Below are positions 51,601 through 59,768 of a stretch of DNA of 64,000 bases, piece by piece. The notes below the pieces were generated by a model. It was given only the letters and a program-made list of their open reading frames with translations, was not told the origin of the DNA and did not search any database. How positions within the stretch are numbered: the first letter of the stretch is position 1; each line of letters begins with the position of its first letter. Made by a program: the position numbers and the translations under genes. The stretch is from Rhabdornis inornatus (taxonomy: Eukaryota > Chordata > Aves > Passeriformes > Rhabdornithidae): the NCBI GenBank assembly GCA_013397075.1, contig VWZS01000184.1, positions 186,001-250,000 of the forward strand. Direction: 5' to 3'.

Positions 51601-54600
51601 ATAAACGGCTTACAAGATAGAGACAGGTGGTACCCTGTTTAAAAAAGCTGATTTCCTTTCACTAACATCACCACTACCTTTTTTAAGCATGTCCCTTTGC
51701 AGTGGTATTTGTACTTTGGAAGATTTTGCAGTGTAGGACCTTGACATATTTTGCAGAAGTACCTTTTACTCCTGTGCTACAAATTCAAATACATAGAGAT
51801 GAAAGCAAGGTGGCAATACTTAAAAACAAGAACAGAGCAGAGAATACAAAAAAAAAAAAAAACAAACAAAAAACAAAAAACAAAAAAAAAAAAAACAAAA
51901 CAAAACAAAAAAAAGCATGGGGTACTTCCACTACCTCTTCAGCTTGTTCCTGCTGGGATCTTTAAAAAAATGTTTTAAAACAAAACTCAAATAAGATGCT
52001 GTAGCACATCATTGCTTCACTTGAGGGAGAAGGGAGTGAAATTCTAAATAAGTGAAAGATTTGTGATCTCATTTGAATGTCACGAAGAGGTCTTCACTCC
52101 AACATACTTACTGGTCTTAATATAAAACCTCAGTTTCTCAAACTTTTGCTGCTTTACCCACAAGCTCATGTGAAAACCCAAGAGTTTGCTCCAGTACGGA
52201 GCTCTTTCCGTCATTTGCAATAAAGCTGCAATCTTTTAACATGACATCAGAATTATTTTCATAGCACATTACAGACTGAGTGTGAAATGGTAAAAAAAGC
52301 ATGAATCAACAGATTATATATTCCAGTCAGTTTTTGACATCTTTTCTAGGCGTTTTTCCCCTGGTTGTAACTGCTCTTCACAATTCCTCTCCCTAAAATC
52401 TGATTACGATTCAAGAAAGTTGAGTAAAACCAGAAAATTATTCACTTTGGTTTTTAACTAGACTTGCTAACTCAATGAATGAAAACAAACATGCCTCCAC
52501 TGTGGAGCTAATGCAGCAATGGAAGACAAAGCCGACTTTGCCTGCTTTGTACCTCATTATTCACAATCGTACAGGTCAGGAAAAATGAAATCAAGGAGCA
52601 GGAATAGGCTGGAAATAGGTGCTAGGTCTGAATATGAGATGCAGAGATTCTCCAACACATGCAATGTGTCCAGCACCACATTACAGCTCCCACCACCTCA
52701 TCTGGGTTGAACTGCAGCACACTCCTTCACAATACATGGTCTGAATACAGCTATCAAAATATATGTGAGGAATCAAACTGCTTGGGAACAATGTAAAGCT
52801 TGCAAAATAGGTTAGTTCAATGCAAAAAAAACCAACAAAATAAATCAAACAAACAAACAAAAAAATGGCACCACATAGTGAATGATAGAGTGGACAAGAT
52901 GGTATGATGGTTTTGCAGAGCTGGCTGTGTGGGTAAGAAAAAACATGAAACAAAAAGAAATTTTAAAGAAAATCGATGACTTGCAAATAGGTATAGCTGA
53001 ATTGGAAGCTGACAAAAAGGATAAAGAGCTTCAAGTACCATTTTCCTGACTGCAGCTACTCCTTCACACAGAGCTAGGATGTGTCAACTATTCCACTTCA
53101 CTCTTTCAGTGAAAAAAATCTATCCAGGGAAATATGCACTTAAAACAACCTATTCTGTCCTTACACAGCCCAGACATGAAGTATCCTTATCTGTACCCAG
53201 AAGATGCTCAAAATCTCTGCATTTTTTTTCTGTTACACTGCATATAAACATTTCCTTTACATTCCCTTTTACCTGCAAGAACACAAGGCCCTGGCAGAGA
53301 CTTGGAATTGTCATCACAAGTCTTTTCTTTGTCTGCCCAACTTAGAACAGGGGAGCCAGAAAAATTCTGCTTAAAATGAAGTATAGGAGTCAGGCATCCT
53401 ATTCAACCATTCTGTCTTTTTGCAACTCACATGCATTTAGTTAATCCTATAAATCAGAAGAGAGAAGAGAAACAGGCCTTTAAAAAGGGAAGACAGAAAA
53501 ATGTGTAATGTTAGGTCAGCAACAAATCATTACAATAAATCATTTAAGAACAGCACTAATAAAGCGGGCCAAAAAGCTACTTTTATGGCTGTTTTCACCC
53601 CTTCTTTAACTTATTCCTGAAATAAGTGTGTTTAAAAGAAGAGTTTGTTTAAAAAACCCAAAAAACTGAAGGTTTCACTATTTGTTCAGAACAGAATGAC
53701 CAATGGTTCTTATTTTAGAGACAGGCCTAGACAACTGGGACACTCCACAGCTCTAACCTGAGGCCAGACTTCAAGTCCTCAATCAGCTTCAAATTTCACT
53801 TCACCACTTTCAGTTTGACACATCAGTTATCATACTGCAGAGTCAACATCCCTCAAAACTCATGGTGCATCTTTAGCCATAGAGAGAAGACGGATTCCCT
53901 TTATTAAAAGGGAAAACCCTCTGGAATATGAATCAATAGCCTAAAACTTCTGCAAGCTAAGTGCTTCCCTTCCTCTTAGCTGCACCCTGTTACATCTCCA
54001 CTAGGACAACACTGACATATCCAGAGACCTAGTCAGGCAAGCTGGTTACCATTAAAAAAACCCTCAATGCATATCCCCCACCAAAATCCTAAGAGAGTCA
54101 CAGTGTGGAATAGAGTTCCATTTTCAAGATATTCCCTCTTTTAATGAGGGAACATCCACACCTGTCTTTGAGCTTCACACTTCTGCTCCTTCACATCTTG
54201 GAGCATGAGTACTGATGTCAAGAGCCCATCAGGAACACAGCTGTCCCCCTGTTGCAGTTGGCTGGAGACCTTTCGTCAAGTGGACATGGAAATCTATGAG
54301 TTGCTCTCCCCCATGCTCACACAACCATGACCACTTGAATGACTGACAATTATTCTTCAGCCAGTCAGTAGCAAATTGTGATGGTGTACTAACACTGAGG
54401 ACATCACAGCTAACCACCCCAGCAGGAAGCCTAGCAAGGGCAGAACTATCCACTCTGTTTGCTTTCCCTAGCAGCAAGCACTGTAAGAAAAAGTAGAAAG
54501 AAGGGGCAAGAGGAAATGTACAGTAATAGAGAAAAGCTCAGACCTCACACCAAGCCACATTTGACTTTTACCCATTACCTTTTTGCAGGCAGCACAGCAC

Positions 54601-57600
54601 TGAGAGCCCACAAAGCTCACAGCCTAAAAGCATCTGAACTACCTGAGCATGGAGCATCCCATAGCAGTTTGCTACAGGAAGAGTAGGACTGTCCCTGTTT
54701 TCTTGCGTATGCTCCATCCACTTCCTTTCAGCGGCAAACAAGTTCTATTCTGGTTTTAGGCTTAATGTTTTTTTTAAAATCTATCCAAGTAACTTTTACC
54801 TCATTTGGTGAATTTTGAGATGAAAGATATTGTATCTGTAAAAAATAAGTTCTGTTTTTTCCTACTACCATGATAACATACTGAAATAATTTTGATAAGG
54901 TTCTGGAAGCAAAATTAAAATAGGTTTTTATTTTTAGTGACAGTCATCTAAGAGGAGAAATTAAAATTCCAAATTTCAAGCTAGAGAGAATTTCCACAGC
55001 AGAGCTATAAACCCCTGCAAAGCACACTTCATATCATAAATGATGAAAAAGGCTTATACTCCATCAGCTTTGGTAATGCCCTACAGAAGGTACCATCTTG
55101 GAAACCAAAAAAGCAGTATCACTGACATCTGAACATTTCAGCATCTGAAATGTCACTGCATTGGTGCCTCTAGCAGCAGCCAACATCTCTGCACACATAA
55201 AAGCATTTGCATTCTTTTACTGAAGGCTGCCCTGAGCTTGTTTGGACCCTGAGGTCTCTCAGGTCTTTAAACAAAGATACATCTGTGATAACAGAGTACC
55301 CTTTTGGGTATTGGTAAAGGTGCTGACTGAGGAACAAACAGATTTAAAAAATGCTCAGTTACATAAAAGCAAATCCTCAACACAAGCTATCAACAGTAAT
55401 CTAGTTACATCTGCAAATAATGATCTGCAAAGCCTTTATGGTCATTACAGAAGTCTTCACACTTCTTTTGTCCAGGATCTGTCAAGGCATCATAATTAGT
55501 TCAGTGGGTCTGATGATCCTTTCCAAGTACTGTTTTCATTCCATGAATTGTCATCATCCCTGTTTGTTGCTGATAAATGCCAGACCACTTCCAACAGAGG
55601 TATGGACAATGTGAACTAACCTGGCATACAGCATAACTCATCATAATCTCAGAGACTGTAATCAAGCATAACATTATCTTGTATCTCTGGAAAGACCTGT
55701 GTGAACCAGGACACTAGAACACCTAGGCATGGTAGTAAAAGTAACAAAGAATGCACCATGACCCCAGGGCAGTGGCTCCACCGTCATTTCAAAGGCACAT
55801 CTACATTTTAAGGTGTCCCTTGACATTCCTGGCCTGGGCTTCACATGTTAGACATGGGGGAAGAAAGGGGTATTAATCTTTTTCAAAGTCCAAGATTAGC
55901 AGTAGTGAAATATGTTGAAAATGGAGGGCTTGTAATGCATTTAGAAACACCTTCTGCTAGAGTAAGGAAAAGGACATTGGTGAAGGCTATCAGAGAATTT
56001 GGGAGGTCATATAATCTACATCTGGGCTATGTGGACTTGAAAACAGGAGACTAGATAGCACAACACCTGTGACTGTAATTACCTGGTAATCGCTGTTTAT
56101 ATTTTTGCTGGAGTGGCTAATCTCAAACCAAAGCACGCAACACACACACAATATGACAAAACAGAGAGTCAGCCATGAGAACACTATTCATAATATTTGC
56201 AGAAATGCATTTTAACAGCAGTATTTGCAAGGTCTGCTTTGAATGCCAAATTAGAATATGCCTGCTCAAGATGAGAGTTAGACTTAATTGCTTCCAAGAT
56301 ACTGGACTCCACTTGCAAAGTAAACTCATGTTTCTGTGCTGGAAAACAATGTCTCCTCTCTCTCACAGAGAAAAAAAAATGATACATTAGCAAAAAAACA
56401 TTAATTAATGGCCAGAGTAATTGAAATGTATTTCAATATAGGCTGCTTTCAGCAATGAATGGATTAAAAAAAAATGAAATGAGATTATAAGCACGCTAAG
56501 GGATGCCTATATGGATAAATTAGGAGCTGCATCCATGTTTTGGAAATCAATCACCCAAAATGCATGAGATGTTAAGTGACAGAGGCATGGTAGACACTCA
56601 TACCTATTGCTGCACTCTGCTAAAGCCTCCTGAAAGGCATGAACATTAGTCAGTGATGGATATCTGTATCAGTTAGGTTTATGTGGCAAATCTTGGTAGC
56701 TGGGGGCGAGGGAAATGGACTGCTGGAATGTCTTTGTGAGAAGACATCAGAAAATGCCCCATGTCAGGACAGAACCTGTTACAAGACTGACTCACAACTG
56801 GCCAAAGCTGAGTCAGCCAGGGACGGTGGCAAAAAGTCTGGCACAACTGCAGCAGGCAGGAGAGAGGAGTAAGAAAATGTGAGAAAAGCCATCCTGTATA
56901 CAGCAAGGTCAGTGAAGAAGGGGTAGGAAGTGGTCCAGTGCCAGTGCAGGGACTCCCCTGCAGCTGTGGTGAAAATCGTGGTGAAGCACATTGTCATGCT
57001 GCAGTCCATGGAGATCCACAGTAAAGCACACACCTTCCCCTGCAGCCAATGGAGGACCCCACACCAAAGCAGGTGGGTAAGCCCTGGAGGAAGTTGCAAA
57101 CCCTCGAAAAACCCAGGCTGGAGCAGGCTCCTGGCCTGAACCCCATGAAGAGGAATCCACACAGAAACACATCTTCCAGCAGGACCTGTGACCCCACAGG
57201 GGAGCCACACTGGAGCAGCCTGTTTCTGAAGGACTTTTATGTGAAAAGGACCCATAGTGGTGTAGTTCTTGAAGAATTTGAGCCCATGGGAAAGACCCCA
57301 TGCTGGAGTAGGGAAAGGATGTGAGGAGAAAGGAGTAACAGAGAGGAAGTGTTATGAATTAATTGCAACCTTCATTCCCTGACTCTCTGAGCTGCTCAGG
57401 GGAAGAAGAAAGAAGAATTGGGAATAAAGTTGAATACAGAAAGATGGGAGAAGTGGGGGCAGGTGTTTTTATAGTAGTTCTTACTTCTCATTATCCTGCT
57501 CTCCTTAATCGACAATAAATTAAATAAACTTCACTAAGTCAAGTTTCCTCTGCTCTTCACTGTAACTGGTACATGACCTCCCTGTCTCGATCTCAGTCCA

Positions 57601-59768
57601 TGGAGCTTTTAATCTTATTTTTCTCTCCCATCTTGCTGAGAAAACGAAGTGATGGAGTGACTCGCTGTGCGCCTGGCAGCCAGCAAAGGTCAAACCACAC
57701 ATTCATTAAAAGCAGTAAAACACTATTAGTCAAAAATCATCATGCACGAAATAAAACTAAATAAACATCACCTAAACAGGACAGAGTAGCCCACCTCAAT
57801 TTCTTTTAATGAACCATAGCATATTCTTCAATATCTTTCCAACATTATTCATCAGTGAGGCTGTTCCTCTCTTCTCTTAGTGATAGAATGTCAAGCCTTT
57901 CTTTCCTATACTAAATCAGTTTTCTCATTATCTTAAATTAAAACAAGTATTGAGATAACTTGGGTTTTTTTTTTAAAGAAAAGGTAGCCTTTAAAAGCAC
58001 AAGCTCATGTGCAGAAAAAAACTTTAGAACTAACATCTAGCAATTTCCTGAGTCTCAGCCAATTCACCTTAAAGCCTGCACTAAAAAGAAGTCCTTTTGA
58101 CTTAGAAGAGATGAGCATTTACTGATACTTTGTAGCAAACATCCTGGAAATTAGCAGGAACCCCCCAGTTTAGTTAAATATTAATTGTATTAAAAAAATC
58201 TACAAATTACTGAGATGGAAATAAATACTAACATTTTTACTAAAATAATATGAGCTATTAGATTATATTATCTTCTAAACACTGTGAGCTGGTGGTTGAG
58301 ATACAGGTAGAGGCTTGAAATACAGGCAGCATTTTGAGAGCAATGGTCTTGTTCTTACACAAGCCAAGGGGGCATAGCAAATTTGCAACTAAAAACAGAT
58401 AACTTCCTATATGCATGTGGAACATGTTCTAATCTGCTAACAATTAACAGTACTATCAAAAGCATGAAACTGTGACATTCTCTACAGGCAAATTTCAGTA
58501 TTTACTGTACATTACTGTCTTCTGTTTACATTGCTGTGGTGTTTTTTTTTTCTAAAGATACTAGCATAGACCCTACAGCAGGTACTCAGTAATTCATAGG
58601 AGAGGATTTTATTTACAAAAGGCATACTTGTTCACTCTAGCAACAAAAAACTCAGCTCCATGTTCTCTTCAAAAAGCTATGAGATCCTCACGGTGATCTT
58701 GATAACTACCTCGAACCATCTACAAGCTCAGACATAGTTAATGTCTATCCCCCTCAGCTGTAGGCTAATATGCACCCCCGTTCATCCAACTTTTTCGAAT
58801 TCAGCAGTCAATTTAAGCCTTAGCACATTAAGCAAGTCTCTCCCTCATGAAACATCCCATTCTGTTTATACTAAAAGAGATGAAAGTCAGATAACAGTGC
58901 ATCATTTTCTCAATTTCTGCTAATATGGATACTACCAGTACCACCATAGACAGAATTCAAACTATATTTTTTAAAGGAAATAAACCCCACTTCTTCCTGT
59001 ATTTTTCTTCAGTTACTATATCAAAACTACCTGCACCAGATTAAGTCTCTTTCTGACAGAGGTAGTATTAACTATCATTCTTCATCTCTGTGGTTATGGA
59101 AATAAATTACCTATTCCTGTGGCTGAAGCAGAAAATTTCAGGACTTTGTGTTTTTTGAAAGGATAGATATGTTTGTAGGGAATATGATGAGGTGAGAGAT
59201 GTGAACCAGTGCACTCACACTACTCATATATTAACTACCTTATGATAATTCAGAACAAAAACGTAGAATGCTCAGAATGCAAGCAACACATTAATCTTCA
59301 ATTGCTCTCCTGCAACAGAAAAAAAGGGAAAACTCTTTGAACTCTCCCACCACCCACTCTTGCCCCATGCATCTCCCCTAAAACAGCCTGCTGAAATTGG
59401 CTTCAAACATCCACTCACAACTGCCTTCCTCCATTGTTACTTACAAAGCTGTAACTTACCAAAGCTTTTTGCACTGAGGAGTCACAAGATTTCCTAGCTT
59501 TTGCCTTATTTGTATTTTATTTCATAGCTGTATACACACTCCAGGAGCACTTAATTCACTTGTTCTGTCTGGATGACTCAGACACAGGAGAAGTAAACTC
59601 CTACCTGTTATTGTCCATAGGAACAGGCAGAGAACACCAGGTCCAAATGCCATGCTGCACCAGGAAGGCAGTGACAACTGCTTTTCCAGCCGGTCGTGTG
59701 GAAATTATTGGTCTTAATGCCGTTTTTTTTTCTAATATTGTTTAGTGTCCTGCTGTGGCCATCAAGCA
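15650..59768 (-). CDS. KIAA0319: KIAA0319 gene: MANSC/PKD-domain membrane glycoprotein (20 coding exons, 1075 aa)
   Basis: Orthologue of the human dyslexia-associated KIAA0319, a type I plasma-membrane glycoprotein linked to neuronal migration and axon growth. Coding exons, 5' to 3': 59653-59605, 51537-50768, 43542-43359, 41199-41101, 40435-40338, 39953-39866, 39349-39257, 38644-38512, 36756-36528, 34174-34051, 32673-32541, 31598-31450, 29591-29440, 28386-28248, 26960-26801, 25500-25358, 24410-24288, 23333-23243, 21707-21616, 20760-20582. They total 3228 bp and keep one frame; the human protein has 1072 aa. Domains: signal peptide 1-17; MANSC-type region with Cys 20-86; variable Ser/Thr/Glu-rich linker 90-335; five PKD repeats about 338-814; Cys-rich segment 910-956; membrane helix 959-981; cytoplasmic tail 985-1075. 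The gene span includes inferred 3' UTR and one 5' UTR segment. Confidence 0.97.
15669..15674 (-). terminator. polyadenylation signal of KIAA0319
   Basis: AATAAA on the minus strand, followed by a T/GT-rich stretch. This is the last such signal before the ALDH5A1 side, and cleavage is expected near 15650. Confidence 0.5.
19111..19200. repeat. A/C-rich low-complexity tract
   Basis: AAAC/AAACAAAC units in the KIAA0319 3' UTR; as RNA it would be a U/G-rich tract. Confidence 0.8.
20582..20760 (-). CDS. KIAA0319: KIAA0319 exon 20 (C-terminal tail, stop)
   Basis: Residues 1018-1075, IKHRSTEHNSSLMV ... NYSSKDR, then TAA. It is almost identical to human over its first 35 residues (SESEFDSDQDTIFSRE), which indicates strong constraint on the cytoplasmic tail. 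The acceptor is TTGTCAG|GT. Confidence 0.97.
21616..21707 (-). CDS. KIAA0319: KIAA0319 exon 19 (juxtamembrane tail)
   Basis: Residues 987-1016: basic cluster RKRTKIRKK, then YTIL (998-1001), the tyrosine-based sorting motif reported to drive endocytosis of the human protein, then DEQERMELRPKY. The acceptor is a tandem TAGCAG. Use of the downstream AG starts the exon at 21704 and drops one serine. Confidence 0.96.
23243..23333 (-). CDS. KIAA0319: KIAA0319 exon 18 (transmembrane helix)
   Basis: Residues 957-985, WSILYVTVSVFILIVV...CICCCK. It forms a single hydrophobic helix ending in a cysteine triplet (a palmitoylation candidate) and a stop-transfer lysine. Length 91 bp, so skipping it would shift the frame. 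Confidence 0.96.
24288..24410 (-). CDS. KIAA0319: KIAA0319 exon 17 (Cys-rich, EGF-like)
   Basis: Residues 916-955. CLLKCSGHGHCDP and RCICYQLWMENLIHRY have EGF-like cysteine spacing just outside the membrane, nearly the same as human. Confidence 0.96.
25358..25500 (-). CDS. KIAA0319: KIAA0319 exon 16
   Basis: Residues 868-914, VVFYVQNGHPSTVIKASDV then KADFLLFKVLRVDTA, in the membrane-proximal ectodomain. The acceptor is TTTCTGCAG|C. Confidence 0.96.
26801..26960 (-). CDS. KIAA0319: KIAA0319 exon 15
   Basis: Residues 815-866, RSGLVELILQVGVGQLSEQQ ... VLDSDIKIQKIQ. This is the conserved region between PKD5 and the Cys-rich segment. It is split by phase at both ends (160 bp). Confidence 0.96.
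27782..27881. repeat. 47-bp perfect inverted repeat (hairpin 1)
   Basis: The arm 27782-27828 is the exact reverse complement of 27835-27881 (47 of 47 bases), with a 6-nt spacer GCCAAA. It lies in KIAA0319 intron 14 and directly abuts a second hairpin. It shows no resemblance to a transposon I know. Confidence 0.97.
27888..27972. repeat. 40-bp inverted repeat (hairpin 2)
   Basis: The arm 27888-27927 is the reverse complement of 27933-27972 (39 of 40; the exception is G27916 opposite T27944). The spacer TCGTT is 5 nt. It is separated from hairpin 1 by six A residues (27882-27887). Confidence 0.97.
28248..28386 (-). CDS. KIAA0319: KIAA0319 exon 14 (PKD5, second half)
   Basis: Residues 768-813, DVIHGSDHEAVLQLTNLVEG...HLKVTDAKG...ATVEVRP, with the PKD end strands (TYIFHLKVTD). 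Confidence 0.97.
29440..29591 (-). CDS. KIAA0319: KIAA0319 exon 13 (PKD5, first half)
   Basis: Residues 718-767, NNSPPRAHAGGKHVLVLPNN...LDGSGSADDQGIVSYLWIRDG. It carries the PKD signature of a DGS turn followed by a Y-x-W core strand. Confidence 0.97.
30625..30880 (+). mobile_element. CR1 LINE 3' fragment with internal deletion
   Basis: Blocks GGACTTGGGGTGTTG, AGCAATGTGCATTTGCAG and TGTATTCTGGGC are followed abruptly by the terminal blocks GGCCAGACTGGATGGGGCTTTGAG and CAAGGTCCCTTCAAAC, ending in ATTCTATGAT. It lies antisense to KIAA0319 in intron 12 (29592-31449). Confidence 0.88.
30914..31050. repeat. A/C-rich low-complexity tract
   Basis: A-runs and AAAC/CCAAAC units just 3' of the CR1 copy. 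Confidence 0.8.
31450..31598 (-). CDS. KIAA0319: KIAA0319 exon 12 (PKD4, second half)
   Basis: Residues 668-716, GPSSVQMENDDKAIATVTG then LQVGTYHFRLTVKDQQGLSS, almost unchanged from human. Confidence 0.97.
31800..31853. repeat. 27-bp tandem duplication (two copies)
   Basis: The unit begins ACCTATTAGAAGAGTA and occurs at 31800-31826 and 31827-31853, with 23 of 27 positions identical. Intronic. Confidence 0.85.
32541..32673 (-). CDS. KIAA0319: KIAA0319 exon 11 (PKD4, first half)
   Basis: Residues 624-666, NNSPPVAVAGPDKELTFPV then LDGSKSQDDQGIVFYHWENI. The PKD repeat opens with the usual PPVAVAGPD. Confidence 0.97.
34051..34174 (-). CDS. KIAA0319: KIAA0319 exon 10 (PKD3, second half)
   Basis: Residues 582-622, GVRTPYLQLSAMQEGDYTF then QLTVTDSARQRST...VQP. 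The acceptor (TGCTGCGAAG|GGA) has a weak pyrimidine tract. The exon sits in a GC-rich patch (about 33900-34180) unlike the surrounding introns. Confidence 0.95.
34950..35426 (+). mobile_element. CR1 LINE 3' fragment (about 480 bp)
   Basis: A long CR1 3' segment with GTTCAGCCTGGAGAAGAG, CAGGTTGCCCAGAGAAGCTG and CCCTTCCAACCCAAACCA. It ends in TCTATGATTCTATGAT, the CR1 8-bp tail. It is antisense to KIAA0319, in intron 9. Confidence 0.95.
35929..35985. repeat. A/C-rich low-complexity tract
   Basis: A-run followed by AAAAC and AACAA units, in KIAA0319 intron 9. Confidence 0.75.
36528..36756 (-). CDS. KIAA0319: KIAA0319 exon 9 (end of PKD2, start of PKD3)
   Basis: Residues 506-581, LTVIDSDGAANSTIASLTV, then PVDYPPIANAGPNQAVTLP and LNGNQSSDDHEIVSYEWSL, ending KVVAMQ. 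The exon bridges two PKD repeats, unlike its neighbours, which each hold about half a repeat. Confidence 0.97.
38512..38644 (-). CDS. KIAA0319: KIAA0319 exon 8 (PKD2, middle)
   Basis: Residues 462-504, SIDDVKIVSYHWEEIKGPL then VLHLSNLVPGNYTF. The true acceptor is TGTAG|AA (exon start 38644), because the preceding exon ends in C and only this join gives the conserved DGSQS. Confidence 0.96.
39257..39349 (-). CDS. KIAA0319: KIAA0319 exon 7 (PKD2, first part)
   Basis: Residues 431-460, IRINQPPVAVASPKVQEVSL then STFIDGS plus one base. The donor is C|GTATGT. Confidence 0.96.
39866..39953 (-). CDS. KIAA0319: KIAA0319 exon 6 (PKD1, end)
   Basis: Residues 401-429, LSVGLYAFKVTVSGENAFG then EGFVNVTVKP. 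Phase 0 acceptor, G|GTAAAT donor. Confidence 0.96.
40338..40435 (-). CDS. KIAA0319: KIAA0319 exon 5 (PKD1, middle)
   Basis: Residues 369-400, TAYTYEWSLISHPADYSGEM then RHSQTLKLSH, with the PKD core YEWSL. Confidence 0.96.
41101..41199 (-). CDS. KIAA0319: KIAA0319 exon 4 (PKD1, start)
   Basis: Residues 336-367, KELTVSAGDNIQIMLPKNEV then ELNAFAVPPPST, marking the start of the PKD array. Confidence 0.96.
43359..43542 (-). CDS. KIAA0319: KIAA0319 exon 3 (Ser/Thr/Pro-rich linker)
   Basis: Residues 274-334, AATPSSSSDKPGFSPGTSEK ... TPPATAAKA. A low-conservation, mucin-like region likely to be O-glycosylated. It is placed by intact splice sites and frame more than by similarity. Confidence 0.92.
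44332..44700 (-). mobile_element. CR1-like LINE fragment
   Basis: The minus strand reads GAGAACTGGGACTGTTCAGCC and CTGTGCTGAGTG-like blocks, ending toward lower coordinates in CTAGGGGTCCCTTTCCACC. These are typical of CR1 in diverged form. Confidence 0.75.
47334..47830. other. unclassified GC-richer block, possible old retroelement
   Basis: Markedly richer in G+C than its surroundings, with CAGGGCTTAGGTGGCAGAGG and GGTGGCCCCAGTCAG-like sequence on the plus strand. I suspect a decayed LTR element but cannot match it to a family, and frames across it are broken. Confidence 0.25.
49440..49730 (-). mobile_element. LINE (CR1-type) endonuclease-domain relic
   Basis: The minus-strand frame reads VLTVDLRHPNTYW, RKFLKVADN and LLDLTLAGNKGLV. 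These match in order the APE-endonuclease part of CR1 ORF2 (the GDFNHPDICW, RRFLECIDDN and LLDLVLTNKEGLV blocks). It is a diverged, non-functional fragment separate from the short CR1 3' ends. Confidence 0.65.
50768..51537 (-). CDS. KIAA0319: KIAA0319 exon 2 (MANSC-type domain and acidic linker)
   Basis: 770 bp, residues 18-273. The N-terminal part has nine cysteines (20, 23, 55, 59, 60, 65, 75, 80, 86) in the order CEQC, DCIAACC, GCDLSW, RCYIVNC, NCEPKK. AVISPNLETTKIMRV and SYLTFVLRP match human almost exactly. The rest is acidic and poorly conserved but keeps short blocks (LGKDPGLEE, DYADWGL, FNTSVGD). Acceptor TTGTTGCAG|GT, donor GAG|GTATGT. Confidence 0.97.
51848..51914. repeat. A-rich (AAAAC)n tract
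   Basis: Nearly pure A with regularly placed C residues, 67 bp. Confidence 0.85.
56682..57699 (+). mobile_element. solo LTR of an avian ERVL-type endogenous retrovirus
   Basis: The 3' third matches a very common bird LTR: GACAATAAATTAAATAAACTTC (poly(A) signal), GTAACTGGTACATGACCTCC, then GCGCCTGGCAGCCAGCAAAGG and a CCACA end. The 5' part carries several diverged units with the core CCACxCTGGAGCAG. Putative ends are TGTGGC and CCACA; no clear target-site duplication was found, so the limits are approximate. No viral genes are present. It lies antisense to KIAA0319. Confidence 0.72.
59605..59653 (-). CDS. KIAA0319: KIAA0319 exon 1, coding part (signal peptide)
   Basis: ATG at 59653 reading leftwards, MAFGPGVLCLFLWTIT plus one base, donor G|GTAGGA. 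It matches the human leader (MAPPTGVLSSLLLLVTIAG) in start, GVL and hydrophobic core. Its phase is exactly what exon 2 requires (G+GT). Too short to appear as an ORF of its own. Confidence 0.9.
59654..59768 (-). other. KIAA0319: KIAA0319 5' UTR segment of the first coding exon
   Basis: 115 bp between a strong acceptor on the minus strand (TTTTCCTGTGCTGTCTGTTTCAG, exon start 59768) and the ATG. The acceptor implies at least one further non-coding exon upstream, beyond 59768, that I could not locate. Confidence 0.65.

Larger units (their letters stand above)
51538..59604 (-). other. KIAA0319: KIAA0319 intron 1 (downstream of signal-peptide exon)
   Basis: 8.1 kb of mostly AT-rich sequence. It holds an A-rich tract (51848-51914), a second small one near 52826-52864, and one ERVL-type LTR (about 56682-57699). 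No other exon was recognised. Confidence 0.85.

Noticed and set aside
55845..56054. 69-codon frame that looks protein-like
   Set aside because: I could not relate it to any family; it is intronic and short, so chance is likely.
56779..57301. Minus-strand frames of 130-158 codons
   Set aside because: They lie in the LTR and read its antisense. There is no similarity to a known protein and no initiation context.
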